Source: Planctomycetota bacterium
GTDB taxonomy: Bacteria > Planctomycetota > Phycisphaerae > Sedimentisphaerales > Anaerobacaceae
Length of the DNA: 64,000 nt
Assembly (NCBI GenBank): GCA_014384025.1
Contig: JACNGQ010000170.1
Location: forward strand, 37,441 to 101,440
Reading direction: 5' to 3'
Both the position numbers and the translations under genes were made by a program. A model generated the notes under the pieces. It searched no databases and was not told where the DNA came from. It saw only the letters and a list, made by a program, of their open reading frames with translations. This document shows, one piece after another, positions 1 through 7,816 of the stretch; positions within the stretch are counted from its first letter, which is position 1, and each line of letters begins with the position of its first letter.

Positions 1-228
1 ATGATAAAAGCGCTGCTGATTGCCCTTCTCGAGCCGGTGCAGATGCTCCGTGAGATAGAGCTTGCAGATAATTACACCGAGCGTCTGGCGATGCTCGAAG
101 AGCTAAAGACAATGCCATTCGGCGCGGTATGGGATTACTACTGCACGAAAATGGAAGTTCCACCGGCTCAGACATGGCTGGATGAAGTCAAAGTTTATGA
201 AAAAGATGTTCTCGCTAAGCGCCGTTAG
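1..228 (+). CDS. rhaA: L-rhamnose isomerase, C-terminal fragment (cut by window edge)
   Basis: Isomerises L-rhamnose to L-rhamnulose, the first cytoplasmic step of rhamnose use. The 75 visible residues match the end of RhaA as I know it: a TERLAMLEELKTMPFGAVWD stretch followed by a short WL..VK.YE.DVL tail. The family is about 420 residues long, so the Met at position 1 is almost certainly internal and the gene begins upstream of the window. The following genes are on the same strand and include a putative rhamnulose-phosphate aldolase, which supports the sugar assignment. Only the C terminus is visible, so the metal and substrate residues cannot be checked. Confidence 0.75.
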   Translation: MIKALLIALLEPVQMLREIELADNYTERLAMLEELKTMPFGAVWDYYCTKMEVPPAQTWLDEVKVYEKDVLAKRR

Positions 229-263
229 AGCGCGTACGGTTAGTATATATTAAGGAAGATGAT

Positions 264-1682
264 ATGGATACCGAACAGCAGTCGCAGACTAAAAGTGAGT
301 TTGAACGCGAACCGGTGCCGAAAAGTGCTCTGCTCGGCTTCAAGAGCTTTATCGGAATGTACGCCGGTGAGCATTGCGCCGGAACCGAGTTAATGCTTGG
401 GCCGCTATTTGTCGCCGCTGGTGTCAGTGCATTCGACCTGATCATTGGCCTTCTTCTCGGCAATGCCCTGGCAGTCCTTAGCTGGATGTTTATGTGTGCG
501 CCTATCGCCACGCGCAGCCGTCTGACACTATACTATCAACTGGAGAAAATCTGCGGCCGAAAGCTTGTCATCCTATACAACCTTGCCAATGGTGTGATGT
601 TCTGCTTTCTCGCCGGGGCGATGGTAACAGTCTCGGCCACGGCTCTCGGGGTTTGGTTCAGGTTCAAAATGCCGGGCCTCAACGACCTCTATCCAAACAG
701 TGTCGGCTGGGTAGTGGCTGTCGCTGTTGCCGGTGGACTAATTGCCATCGTTGCCGCCTACGGCTATCAAACCGTAGCTAAATTTGCCAATATAGCCGCT
801 CCGTGGATGGTCCTCGTATTTCTGGTGTTCGGCTTTGTAGGCCTTCGGCAGTTCATCGAGGCAACCGGAACGGAGATCGGTTCACTGAGTGATGTCTGGC
901 ACCTGGCTAAGACACAAATATGGAAGGGAGGCCCGCCACAGGAAGGGCAGGTAAAGTTCACTTTCTGGCATGTCACCTTCTTCGCGTGGTTCTGCAATAT
1001 GGCCATGCACATCGGCATGAGCGATTTGTCCGTCTTCCGATTTGCCCGCAAGAGCTGGTATGGCGTTGCAAGCGGCGCCGGTATGTATGTAGGACACTTT
1101 ATGGCCTGGATCAGCGCCTCAATCCTTTATGCTTATCAGTTGCACTTGAATCCCGCCGACACTGATGTATTGCCGGGTCCGCTGGCTTATCGGGCCGCCG
1201 GGCTGGTAGGTCTGCTGTGTGTGATTATTGCTGGCTGGACAACAGCCAATCCAACTATCTACCGCGCGGGCCTGGCGTTCCAGGCTCTGTCGCCGAAATC
1301 TTCGCGTTTTAAGGTAACGCTTATCACAGGCGCCATTGCGACAATCGCCGGAATGTTCCCGGCTATCGCAATGAAGCTATTGGGCTTTGTTGCCCTTTAC
1401 GGTCTTGTACTTATGCCGATGGGCGCTGTTATTTTTGTCGATTTCTGGCTAATTCGAAAGTTCGGCATGCAGAGTTACTATGCCGAGTTGAGCGGGAAGA
1501 CCTTCAACTGGGCCGCCGGCCTGGCCTGGTTTGTGACCCTGGCGATTGCGTGGGTGCTAGTGAAGTTCGCGGGCGTGCAGATTTTCTTCGTTTCACTGCC
1601 CGGCTGGTTCGTTGCCGCCATTTTATACATCGTCCTGAGTAAGTTTTACCAGAAGAAACTGCGTCCCGACGCGGTTCAATAA
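264..1682 (+). CDS. NCS1/purine-cytosine-permease-like membrane transporter
   Basis: A 472-residue, very hydrophobic protein with about 12 predicted membrane helices and short polar ends. Its layout resembles the NCS1 (purine-cytosine permease) family: an N-terminal charged segment, a glycine-rich first helix pair near residues 30-70, and a conserved-looking TTANPTIYRAGLAFQ stretch near residue 335. NCS1 proteins are cation symporters for nucleobases and related small molecules. The neighbours are rhamnose isomerase upstream and sugar-phosphate enzymes downstream, so it may bring in a sugar or a sugar-derived compound. That substrate is inference from position only. The start has an AAGGAAGATGAT ribosome-binding region just upstream. 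A member of another 12-helix symporter family is possible. Confidence 0.6.
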   Translation: MDTEQQSQTKSEFEREPVPKSALLGFKSFIGMYAGEHCAGTELMLGPLFVAAGVSAFDLIIGLLLGNALAVLSWMFMCAPIATRSRLTLYYQLEKICGRKLVILYNLANGVMFCFLAGAMVTVSATALGVWFRFKMPGLNDLYPNSVGWVVAVAVAGGLIAIVAAYGYQTVAKFANIAAPWMVLVFLVFGFVGLRQFIEATGTEIGSLSDVWHLAKTQIWKGGPPQEGQVKFTFWHVTFFAWFCNMAMHIGMSDLSVFRFARKSWYGVASGAGMYVGHFMAWISASILYAYQLHLNPADTDVLPGPLAYRAAGLVGLLCVIIAGWTTANPTIYRAGLAFQALSPKSSRFKVTLITGAIATIAGMFPAIAMKLLGFVALYGLVLMPMGAVIFVDFWLIRKFGMQSYYAELSGKTFNWAAGLAWFVTLAIAWVLVKFAGVQIFFVSLPGWFVAAILYIVLSKFYQKKLRPDAVQ

Positions 1683-1695
1683 CAGGAGAATTAAA

Positions 1696-1890
1696 ATGCG
1701 TTCTATATTACAAATCATCTCACTGCTGTCATTGATTGCCTTGACATTGCCTTCTGTCCTGTTTCTTGCAGGCCGGTTGGAGTTGGATATGGTAAAATGG
1801 ATAATGATTCTCGCTACGATAGTGTGGTTTGTTACCGCTTCTCTATGGATGTGGAAAGACAACGGCGAAGGGCAGCAGGAAACCGGTTAA
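1696..1890 (+). CDS. Small two-helix membrane protein
   Basis: A 64-residue protein with two hydrophobic segments, about residues 5-25 and 33-53, and a short polar, acidic C terminus. It begins 13 bases after the permease stop and has a good ribosome-binding site (CAGGAG) seven bases before its ATG. The tight spacing suggests it is co-translated with the permease. It could be an accessory subunit or stabiliser of the transporter, but that is a guess. I do not recognise a family. Confidence 0.6.
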   Translation: MRSILQIISLLSLIALTLPSVLFLAGRLELDMVKWIMILATIVWFVTASLWMWKDNGEGQQETG

Positions 1891-1942
1891 ATTGATAATT
1901 TCACGATTACCACAAGACAAAGCAGGTTGAAAGGAAAGAATT

Positions 1943-2839
1943 ATGCCTGAAATAGACTCCACGAAAGGAGAAAAAAAATTCTATGAAGATGTTCCCATGA
2001 AAACCGAGGGCTTTTTCCTAAAAGGGTCCGGCTCTCTTGACTGGGGAATGAAAAACCGGCTCTCAAGGATATTTAATCCCGATACCGGCCGGACGGTAAT
2101 GTTTGCGATTGACCACGGTTACTTTCAGGGACCTACGACCGGACTCGAACGAATCGACCTGACCATCGTGCCGCTGATGTACTACGCTGATGCTATAATG
2201 CTCACTCGTGGAATTCTGCGAACCAGCGTACCGCCTTCGCTTACCAAACCTGTCGTGATGCGCTGCAGCGGCGGCCCGAGCATACTCAAGGAACTCTCGG
2301 ATGAGCAGTTGGCCGTTGACATCGAGGATGCGATTCGGATGAACGTCTCAGCTATTACCCTGCAGGTATTTATAGGCGGCCAGTTCGAGACACGCTCGGT
2401 ACATAATATGACCCGGCTGGTGGATATGGGACTGCGGTACGGCATCCCGACAATGGCCGTAACGGCGGTGGGTAAAGATATGGTCCGGGATGCAAGATAT
2501 TTCCGCCTGGCATGTAGAATCTGCGCAGAGCTTGGGGCACAAATTATCAAGACCTATTATGTTCCGGAAGGTTTTCAAACTATTACGGCCTCCTGTCCCG
2601 TTCCCATTGTAATGGCCGGTGGGAAGAAAATCCCCGTACTCGATGCACTGACAATGGCATACAATGCCGTCCAGGAGGGTGCATCTGGTGTGGATATGGG
2701 ACGAAATATTTTCCAGGCTGACGCGCCCAAAGCGATGATGCAGACGGTTCACAAGGTTGTCCATGAAAATTTGAAGCCGGCCGATGCGCTCGAGATGTAC
2801 GAAACTCTAAAAAACGAAGAGCAAACAAACCAGGATTAG
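1943..2839 (+). CDS. lsrF: LsrF-type aldolase/thiolase (DhnA/DeoC superfamily)
   Basis: A 298-residue TIM-barrel protein that matches E. coli LsrF closely over its length, as I recall that sequence: [20 protein letters not shown] near residue 27, [19 protein letters not shown] near 55, [14 protein letters not shown] near 170 and [12 protein letters not shown] near 200. The Lys in QIIKTYY corresponds to the catalytic Lys of LsrF. LsrF is the last enzyme of autoinducer-2 breakdown and yields dihydroxyacetone phosphate and acetyl-CoA. No lsrK, lsrG or AI-2 transporter is visible here. The gene sits in a deoxy-sugar run two bases before an epimerase gene, so a related ketose-phosphate substrate is as likely as AI-2. 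The start has an AAGGAAAG site upstream. Confidence 0.8.
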   Translation: MPEIDSTKGEKKFYEDVPMKTEGFFLKGSGSLDWGMKNRLSRIFNPDTGRTVMFAIDHGYFQGPTTGLERIDLTIVPLMYYADAIMLTRGILRTSVPPSLTKPVVMRCSGGPSILKELSDEQLAVDIEDAIRMNVSAITLQVFIGGQFETRSVHNMTRLVDMGLRYGIPTMAVTAVGKDMVRDARYFRLACRICAELGAQIIKTYYVPEGFQTITASCPVPIVMAGGKKIPVLDALTMAYNAVQEGASGVDMGRNIFQADAPKAMMQTVHKVVHENLKPADALEMYETLKNEEQTNQD

Positions 2840-2841
2840 AA

Positions 2842-3570
2842 ATGCCGGATAAACCTCTCTTAGAGCAGATTCGCAAAGTATCCCCCCTTATAAGTGTAGG
2901 TGTGCTCACGGCGGATTTAATGTCACTCGGCTCAGAGTTAAAACTCATGGACACGGCAGGTGTCAAACTGTTGCACGTTGATGTTATGGACGGCTGCTTT
3001 TGCCCGATGATGACGGTCGGACCCGCCTTTATCAAGGCCCTAAAAACCCCCCTCTTAAAAGACATACACCTGATGATAGAAGACCCTCTCGATAAGCTTG
3101 AAAGCTACGTTGCCGCCGGTGCCGATATGATTACAGTCCATGTTGAATCCTGCCGCCACATACATCGCGTTCTGCAGAAGCTAAGAGAATTCACCAATAC
3201 CAATGACCCTGATAGGGGCATTCTCCGCGGTATAGCCTTGAATCCCGGCACACCCCTTGAAGTTATTACACCGCTTATTGATGAACTGGAAATGTTTTTT
3301 TTACTTGCGGTCAATCCGGGCTGGGGCGGACAGAAGTTCATCCCTTCGACTCAACAACGGCTCAGCCGATTAAGACAGATGATAAGCGACGCAAAGAAAG
3401 ATATTCTTGTAGGTGTTGACGGCGGAATCACTCGCGATAACATAGCAGACGTTGCTCGAATGGATGTTGATATAATAGTTACGGGAAGTGCGGTCTTCGA
3501 TGGCAAAGCACCTCTCGATAACGCCCGCTTTATGATGGATGCTGTAAGTGATGCAGCCAAAAAAGCATGA
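2842..3570 (+). CDS. rpe: Ribulose-phosphate 3-epimerase family protein
   Basis: A 242-residue TIM barrel of the Rpe family, which interconverts D-ribulose 5-phosphate and D-xylulose 5-phosphate. The diagnostic elements are all present: HVDVMDG near residue 46 (metal His and catalytic Asp), HLMIEDP near 77 (second His), NPGWGGQ near 160 and VDGGI near 193 (second catalytic Asp). The gene starts two bases after the LsrF stop, so the two are almost certainly translated together. Rpe-family members also include D-allulose-6-phosphate epimerase (AlsE). In a sugar-specific operon an AlsE-like specificity cannot be excluded from sequence alone. Confidence 0.8.
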   Translation: MPDKPLLEQIRKVSPLISVGVLTADLMSLGSELKLMDTAGVKLLHVDVMDGCFCPMMTVGPAFIKALKTPLLKDIHLMIEDPLDKLESYVAAGADMITVHVESCRHIHRVLQKLREFTNTNDPDRGILRGIALNPGTPLEVITPLIDELEMFFLLAVNPGWGGQKFIPSTQQRLSRLRQMISDAKKDILVGVDGGITRDNIADVARMDVDIIVTGSAVFDGKAPLDNARFMMDAVSDAAKKA

Positions 3571-3618
3571 TGCAAATTATTTATTGTATGAACTCAGAAT
3601 TGAACACCGGAAATAACG

Positions 3619-4815
3619 ATGACTGATAACGAGTCAAAGCAAAATTCTGTGAAGCAATTAGCTAAAATAGCTCCGATTGTCCGCGGGCTTCTTGCAGAGC
3701 CAACTGGTAACCAGGATATACCCTATAATCCCGTAATCCTGAAGTCGCTGACGAGCAAAGAAGCTGTTGAATTCGCCGATTCTGTTAAAAATGCTGAAGC
3801 CCAGGAGTATCCTGCGCCTTTGACCAAAGATCAGGGCCTACCTCTTTTTCCGGAGGCTCTTGATATAAATGGCCCGGCCGAAGAACTCCGCAAAAAATTA
3901 AGCGACTCTATTGCAGATTACTCGGCGCAGTACAATTCGAAGCCCACAATTATATGTCTTCGCAGTCTGGGAATACTGTTTGTTGATCCGGGTGTCGATA
4001 AGTCTGTTTTGCCTCTTAAGAATAAGGTCGCGCTAGTAACCGGCGCCGCCGGGGCAATCGGATATGGAATATGCTGTGGGCTTCTGGAAAAAGGCTGTCA
4101 TCTGATAGCCACCGACCTTCCGGGTGAAAAACTTGATAGCTTCACAGCCGACCTCAAGCAAATTGCCGGCGACCGCGTGACAGGGATTCCAATCGATGTC
4201 ACTAATGAAGGTTCTTTCGTTCGCGGCCTTGAAAGTATTTCTCTTGCCTGGGGTGGAATTGATATTGTGGTTGTAAATGCAGGTATTCCTCTGGCTAAAT
4301 TTCTGAAGGACATTGATCTCGATGACTTTCGCAGGCTCGAAAAAGTAAACATAGAAGGCACTTTTCTGACTCTCCGTGAAATCGCACGACATTTTATCCT
4401 GCAGGGCACCGGAGGTGACATTATTATAGTATCGACGAAGAACGTTCCCAGCCCCGGTGCCGGCTTCGGAGCTTACAGCGCCACAAAAGCAGCCTCCCAT
4501 CAGTTGGGGCGTATTGCCAGTCTTGAGCTTGCGCAATACGGTGTGCGCGTAAATATGGTCGCGCCGGATGCGGTATTTTCCGAAGGTAAGTATAAATCCG
4601 GTTTGTGGGAAGAAATCGGCCCCGATCGAATGAAAGCTCGAGGGCTTGATGAGGATGGTTTGCAGGAGTATTATCAGAGCAGGAATCTGTTGAAAGCAAA
4701 AGTTACGGGTCGGCACGTCTCCAACGCCGTACTGTTTTTTGCCACGCGTCAAACACCGACAACCGGCGCAACGATTCCTGTCGATGGGGGTCTGCCGGAC
4801 GCCACGCCAAGATAA
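3619..4815 (+). CDS. Short-chain dehydrogenase with N-terminal extension (SDR half of RhaE-like enzyme)
   Basis: A 398-residue protein. Residues from about 132 on are a classical SDR: the TGAAGAIGYG cofactor loop, VVNAG, a catalytic YSATKAA (Tyr and Lys) and a C-terminal PVDGG. The roughly 130-residue N-terminal extension contains IICLRSLGILFVDPG, which resembles the middle of the bifunctional rhamnulose-1-phosphate aldolase/lactaldehyde dehydrogenase. That enzyme joins a class II aldolase to an SDR in one chain of about 690 residues. The class II aldolase lies in the next gene, so the protein is probably the dehydrogenase half and would act on lactaldehyde or a similar product. The substrate is inferred from context. 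Confidence 0.7.
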   Translation: MTDNESKQNSVKQLAKIAPIVRGLLAEPTGNQDIPYNPVILKSLTSKEAVEFADSVKNAEAQEYPAPLTKDQGLPLFPEALDINGPAEELRKKLSDSIADYSAQYNSKPTIICLRSLGILFVDPGVDKSVLPLKNKVALVTGAAGAIGYGICCGLLEKGCHLIATDLPGEKLDSFTADLKQIAGDRVTGIPIDVTNEGSFVRGLESISLAWGGIDIVVVNAGIPLAKFLKDIDLDDFRRLEKVNIEGTFLTLREIARHFILQGTGGDIIIVSTKNVPSPGAGFGAYSATKAASHQLGRIASLELAQYGVRVNMVAPDAVFSEGKYKSGLWEEIGPDRMKARGLDEDGLQEYYQSRNLLKAKVTGRHVSNAVLFFATRQTPTTGATIPVDGGLPDATPR

Positions 4816-4892
4816 GACTCATGCCGGGGCCGGAAAATTCAATCGGCAAGAGACTATAATATATTGTCAGAGGTACGAAAGGAACGATTTAA

Positions 4893-6092
4893 ATGAACAA
4901 AGCGCTTGCAGAGCTGATTCGAATATCGAATGAAACCGGAGGAGATCCCACACTCGTTCAGGGCGGAGGCGGTAATACATCTGTAAAAACGGCCGATGGA
5001 AAATATATGTATATCAAGGCCAGCGGTACGGCACTTAAAGATATGAATCAAAAACAAGGCTGGCGGAGGATACGCCTCGAGCCGGTCCTTGCGATATTAA
5101 AGGATAAATCACTGCCTAAACTCGATGCGTCCACTCGCGAGCCTAAGGTCGTGAACATGCTGCTTGATGCCTGCGATGATAACGTTAAAACAATCGCCCG
5201 CCCCTCTGTGGAAGCCCACCTGCACGCTTGTCTGAATACATGCGTGATTCATCTGCATCCGAGTGCCGCCGGAGCTTATGTGAATGCGAAAAACGGAAAG
5301 GCAAAACTCGCCAGGCTTTTTAAGGATGAAACCCTCCCGCCCCTTTGGGTTCCTTACACAGACCCTGGCTTTCTGCTCGCAAAAAAAATAGCCCGGCTGG
5401 TGAATAGCTATCAAGGCAAATTCGGCAAAAAGCCGTCTATTCTTTTCCTGGAAAAACACGGGCTATTCATTACATCAAAAACCGCTTCCGGTGCTTTGCG
5501 GCTTGTGCGCAGCGTAATGAAGCGATGTAACAGCAAACTGAAACAGCCCAGGGACGGAAGTGTAAAAGCCGTTCAACAGGAAAAAATCAGCGACCTTAAG
5601 CTCTGCATTGAACGGGCATGTTTCCAGGCTGCCCGTAAGCGCACAACGATATGGTATTATTACAACGATGCTATCGCCGATTTCTTAAATCAAAAAGATG
5701 CAAAGAAAATGCTCTTCGGTTCTTTAACACCGGACGAGCTGGTTTACGCCAATGGCCCCGCGATGTGGATAGAGATGCCAAAAAGCAAAAAGTCGTTTTC
5801 AAAAGCAGCCCTCCAAAACAAATCAAAAAGTATTGCAGGCCGCCTTAAACAGCAAAAACAAAAGGGCAAAAAACCTTATGTGGCGTTTCTTGTTAAGGAC
5901 ATTGGTCTTTTTGTTTCCGGAACCGAAAAGATTACTCCGACCGTAAGGGATATTGTCCTCTACTCAATTTTCATTCGCACCAATGCCTATCGAATGGGCG
6001 GAATTCTCACTTTGAACAAGCGCCAGGAGGATTTTATCAACAACTGGGAATCCGAAGCCTTCCGCAAGAAATTAGCAAGTGGAAGTAAATAA
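4893..6092 (+). CDS. Class II aldolase/adducin family protein (rhamnulose-phosphate aldolase-like)
   Basis: A 399-residue protein with the class II aldolase fold. GGGGNTSVK near residue 25 forms the phosphate-binding loop, EAHLHACLNTCVIHLHP near 107 carries the zinc histidines, and EKHGLF near 188 carries a further His. Near the C terminus, IFIRTNAYRMGG followed by FINNWESEA resembles the aldolase part of the bifunctional rhamnulose-1-phosphate aldolase/SDR. Together with the preceding SDR it would split rhamnulose 1-phosphate into dihydroxyacetone phosphate and lactaldehyde and then oxidise the lactaldehyde. The SDR gene comes first here, the reverse of the domain order in the fused enzyme. 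The start is preceded by GAAAGGAACG. Confidence 0.75.
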   Translation: MNKALAELIRISNETGGDPTLVQGGGGNTSVKTADGKYMYIKASGTALKDMNQKQGWRRIRLEPVLAILKDKSLPKLDASTREPKVVNMLLDACDDNVKTIARPSVEAHLHACLNTCVIHLHPSAAGAYVNAKNGKAKLARLFKDETLPPLWVPYTDPGFLLAKKIARLVNSYQGKFGKKPSILFLEKHGLFITSKTASGALRLVRSVMKRCNSKLKQPRDGSVKAVQQEKISDLKLCIERACFQAARKRTTIWYYYNDAIADFLNQKDAKKMLFGSLTPDELVYANGPAMWIEMPKSKKSFSKAALQNKSKSIAGRLKQQKQKGKKPYVAFLVKDIGLFVSGTEKITPTVRDIVLYSIFIRTNAYRMGGILTLNKRQEDFINNWESEAFRKKLASGSK

Positions 6093-6134
6093 AATCTGCT
6101 CACTTAGGATTTGGTAGTTCTCAGTCGATTGAAT

Positions 6135-6155
6135 CACCCGGATTCAGGGTGTTTT
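6135..6155 (+). terminator. Possible weak intrinsic terminator after the aldolase gene
   Basis: The sequence forms a CACCC/GGGTG stem around a seven-base loop and is followed by a short T run (TTTT). It lies about 45 bases after the last gene of the sugar run and before a promoter-like region for the next gene. The stem is short, so this is a tentative call. Confidence 0.3.
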
Positions 6156-6311
6156 GACAGATAAAAAAGCACACTTTTACGGTCATAGGTAATCACGAGC
6201 CCCAAAGTCTCCTTTTCTGTGCCGAAAAGTGGATTTTTCGATGGTGAGTGGCTGTTTCTTATCGTATTCAAAGTCTGATAAAAAATTTCTTTAAATTTTC
6301 AAATTTTATAG

Positions 6312-6340
6312 TTGAAAGTTGGCCTATTGTGCTATTATAC
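6312..6340 (+). promoter_or_regulatory. Predicted sigma-70-type promoter for the GntR/slipin pair
   Basis: TTGAAA at 6312-6317 and TTATAC at 6335-6340 are separated by 17 bases. Just downstream, around 6331-6352, a partial inverted repeat (CTAT...ATAG) overlaps the expected start point. It could be an autoregulatory operator for the YtrA-type repressor encoded next. The promoter is seen by eye; the operator role is inference. Confidence 0.4.
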
Positions 6341-6396
6341 TAATACACTATAGGAATAGATTAATAGTACATTATGTTGTTGCGTGGGTAATATAG

Positions 6397-6774
6397 ATGA
6401 TTGAGTTCAAGTTGGATTTGAAAAGTGGCGTGCCTTTCCATCGCCAGATTGTGGACCAGATTCGTTATGGTATTGCCTCGGACAGGCTCATGCCCGGCGA
6501 GCAGTTGCCGACGGTGCGAGAATTGGCAGTACACCTTCAGATAAATCCCAACACCGTTCGCAAAGCCTATTCGGAGCTGGAAATCCTTGGAATATTGGAT
6601 ACGCAACAAGGCACCGGTACCTTTGTCAGTCACCGGCAGGTTGAGATTGGCCAGGATGAGAAGCAGCGTATGCTCGGGCAAATTTGTGACGAACTCGTCG
6701 CCCGTGGCAACCAATATGGCTTCACGGTAAAAGAAATTGTTACCCATATGCAAAGGAGACTCGAAAATGGCTGA
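6397..6774 (+). CDS. YtrA-type GntR family transcriptional regulator
   Basis: A 125-residue DNA-binding protein. Residues 1-75 are a GntR winged helix: VPFHRQIVDQIRYGIASD, then LPTVRELAVHLQINPNTVRK, then GTGTFVS at the wing. The C-terminal part is only about 45 residues, which is the short helical form typical of the YtrA subfamily. YtrA repressors usually control an adjacent membrane-protein operon, most often an ABC transporter. Here the next gene is a slipin whose start lies inside the end of this one (8-base overlap), so the two are co-translated. The regulator probably controls its own operon. Confidence 0.85.
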   Translation: MIEFKLDLKSGVPFHRQIVDQIRYGIASDRLMPGEQLPTVRELAVHLQINPNTVRKAYSELEILGILDTQQGTGTFVSHRQVEIGQDEKQRMLGQICDELVARGNQYGFTVKEIVTHMQRRLENG

Positions 6775-7738
6775 AAAAAGAGAAAAAAAAGTCGCCCAAT
6801 CAGGCCTCACTCGTGAGTACAAGGCAACAACCCAGTTGGAAGCCGAAGCAGCATCTCTAAACTGGGTCGCCGCTCTTGTCACTGCAGTCGTCGTACTGGC
6901 CGGAGCCGGCCTTAACAGGCTTGTCGAAGGTACCTGGCAGCAGTGGAATATTTACATCATTATTGGCACCGCTCTTGTTGGGAATATCTGCTTCTTTGGC
7001 ATAAAGATTGCCAATCAGTGGGAACGGGCGGTGGTCCTGAGACTCGGCAAATTCCGGGCCCTTAAAGGCCCGGGTCCGTTCTTTATCATCCCGATTATCG
7101 AAACCGTTGTTCGATCAGTCGATATGCGGATACGCTCGACCGACTTTAGCTCCGAGTCCACCCTCACCAAGGACACGGTCCCCGTCAATGTCGATGCCAT
7201 CTGCTTCTGGATGGTCTGGGATGCCAAGAAAGCTATCCTTGAGGTCGAGAACTTCTTTCTCGCCATCATACTTTCCGCCCAGACAGCCCTGCGTGATATC
7301 ATCGGAACCCACCAGCTATCAGAACTGCTCACCCACCGTGAAAAGCTCGGCAGGAGACTTCAGGAAATCCTCGATGAAAAAACGAATCCATGGGGCATAA
7401 CAGTCCAGTCGGTCGAAATCCGCGATATCATTCTTCCCAAAGACCTCGAAGATGCCATGTCCAAAGAAGCCCAGGCCGAACGGGAGCGTCACGCACGCGT
7501 CATCCTTGGAACTGCGGAAACGGAAATAGCCGAAAAATTCGTACAAGCCGCCAAGCAGTACGAATCGAATCCGGGGGCCATGCACCTTCGTGGTATGAAC
7601 ATGTTGTTCGAGGGCTTGAAAGAAAAAGGATCAATGATCATCGTCCCCAGTTCTGCGTTGGAAATGATGAACCTGGGAGCCATTGGCGGAATGGCCGCAT
7701 TGAGCCAGGTGAAAAGTGAAAAGAACCGGCACGAATGA
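6767..7738 (+). CDS. Slipin/SPFH (band 7) membrane protein
   Basis: A 323-residue stomatin-like protein. The ATG at 6767 is chosen because AAGGAG sits nine bases upstream. Two hydrophobic segments near residues 35-55 and 62-80 are followed by the band 7 domain: QWERAVVLRLGKF, GPGPFFIIP, VPVNVDAICFW and LRDIIGTHQL. A charged helical region (KEAQAERERHARVI) follows, typical of bacterial slipins. These proteins oligomerise at the membrane and organise partner proteins. Slipins often pair with an NfeD-like protease; none is adjacent here. The partner is a GntR regulator, so this slipin may take part in a cell-envelope response controlled by that regulator. Confidence 0.85.
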   Translation: MAEKREKKVAQSGLTREYKATTQLEAEAASLNWVAALVTAVVVLAGAGLNRLVEGTWQQWNIYIIIGTALVGNICFFGIKIANQWERAVVLRLGKFRALKGPGPFFIIPIIETVVRSVDMRIRSTDFSSESTLTKDTVPVNVDAICFWMVWDAKKAILEVENFFLAIILSAQTALRDIIGTHQLSELLTHREKLGRRLQEILDEKTNPWGITVQSVEIRDIILPKDLEDAMSKEAQAERERHARVILGTAETEIAEKFVQAAKQYESNPGAMHLRGMNMLFEGLKEKGSMIIVPSSALEMMNLGAIGGMAALSQVKSEKNRHE

Positions 7739-7787
7739 CGATTAGCATAGGAACATTGTGTGCGAGTTTGCAGACGCCAGAGAGATA

Positions 7788-7816
7788 CTTGCTATACGCA
7801 AGAGCTATTTGTTTTT
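7788..7816 (+). terminator. Possible terminator after the slipin gene
   Basis: A CTTGC/GCAAG stem with a five-base loop is followed a few bases later by a run of six T (TTGTTTTTT). It lies between convergent genes, and its T run overlaps the end of the opposing gene. The stem is short, so confidence is low. Confidence 0.3.

Larger units (their letters stand above)
6093..6396. other. Intergenic region between sugar run and GntR regulator
   Basis: This stretch of about 300 bases has no convincing gene. It contains the weak terminator near 6135 and, in its last 90 bases, AT-rich sequence with a promoter-like pair at 6312-6340. Nothing else stands out. Confidence 0.5.

Noticed and set aside
1943..3570. 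An autoinducer-2 (lsr) operon
   Set aside because: Only lsrF is present. There is no lsrK, lsrG, lsrR or transporter in view, and the neighbours are sugar-catabolic.
4033..4752. A 239-residue - strand frame inside the SDR gene
   Set aside because: It is antisense to the SDR catalytic domain, whose motifs are complete.
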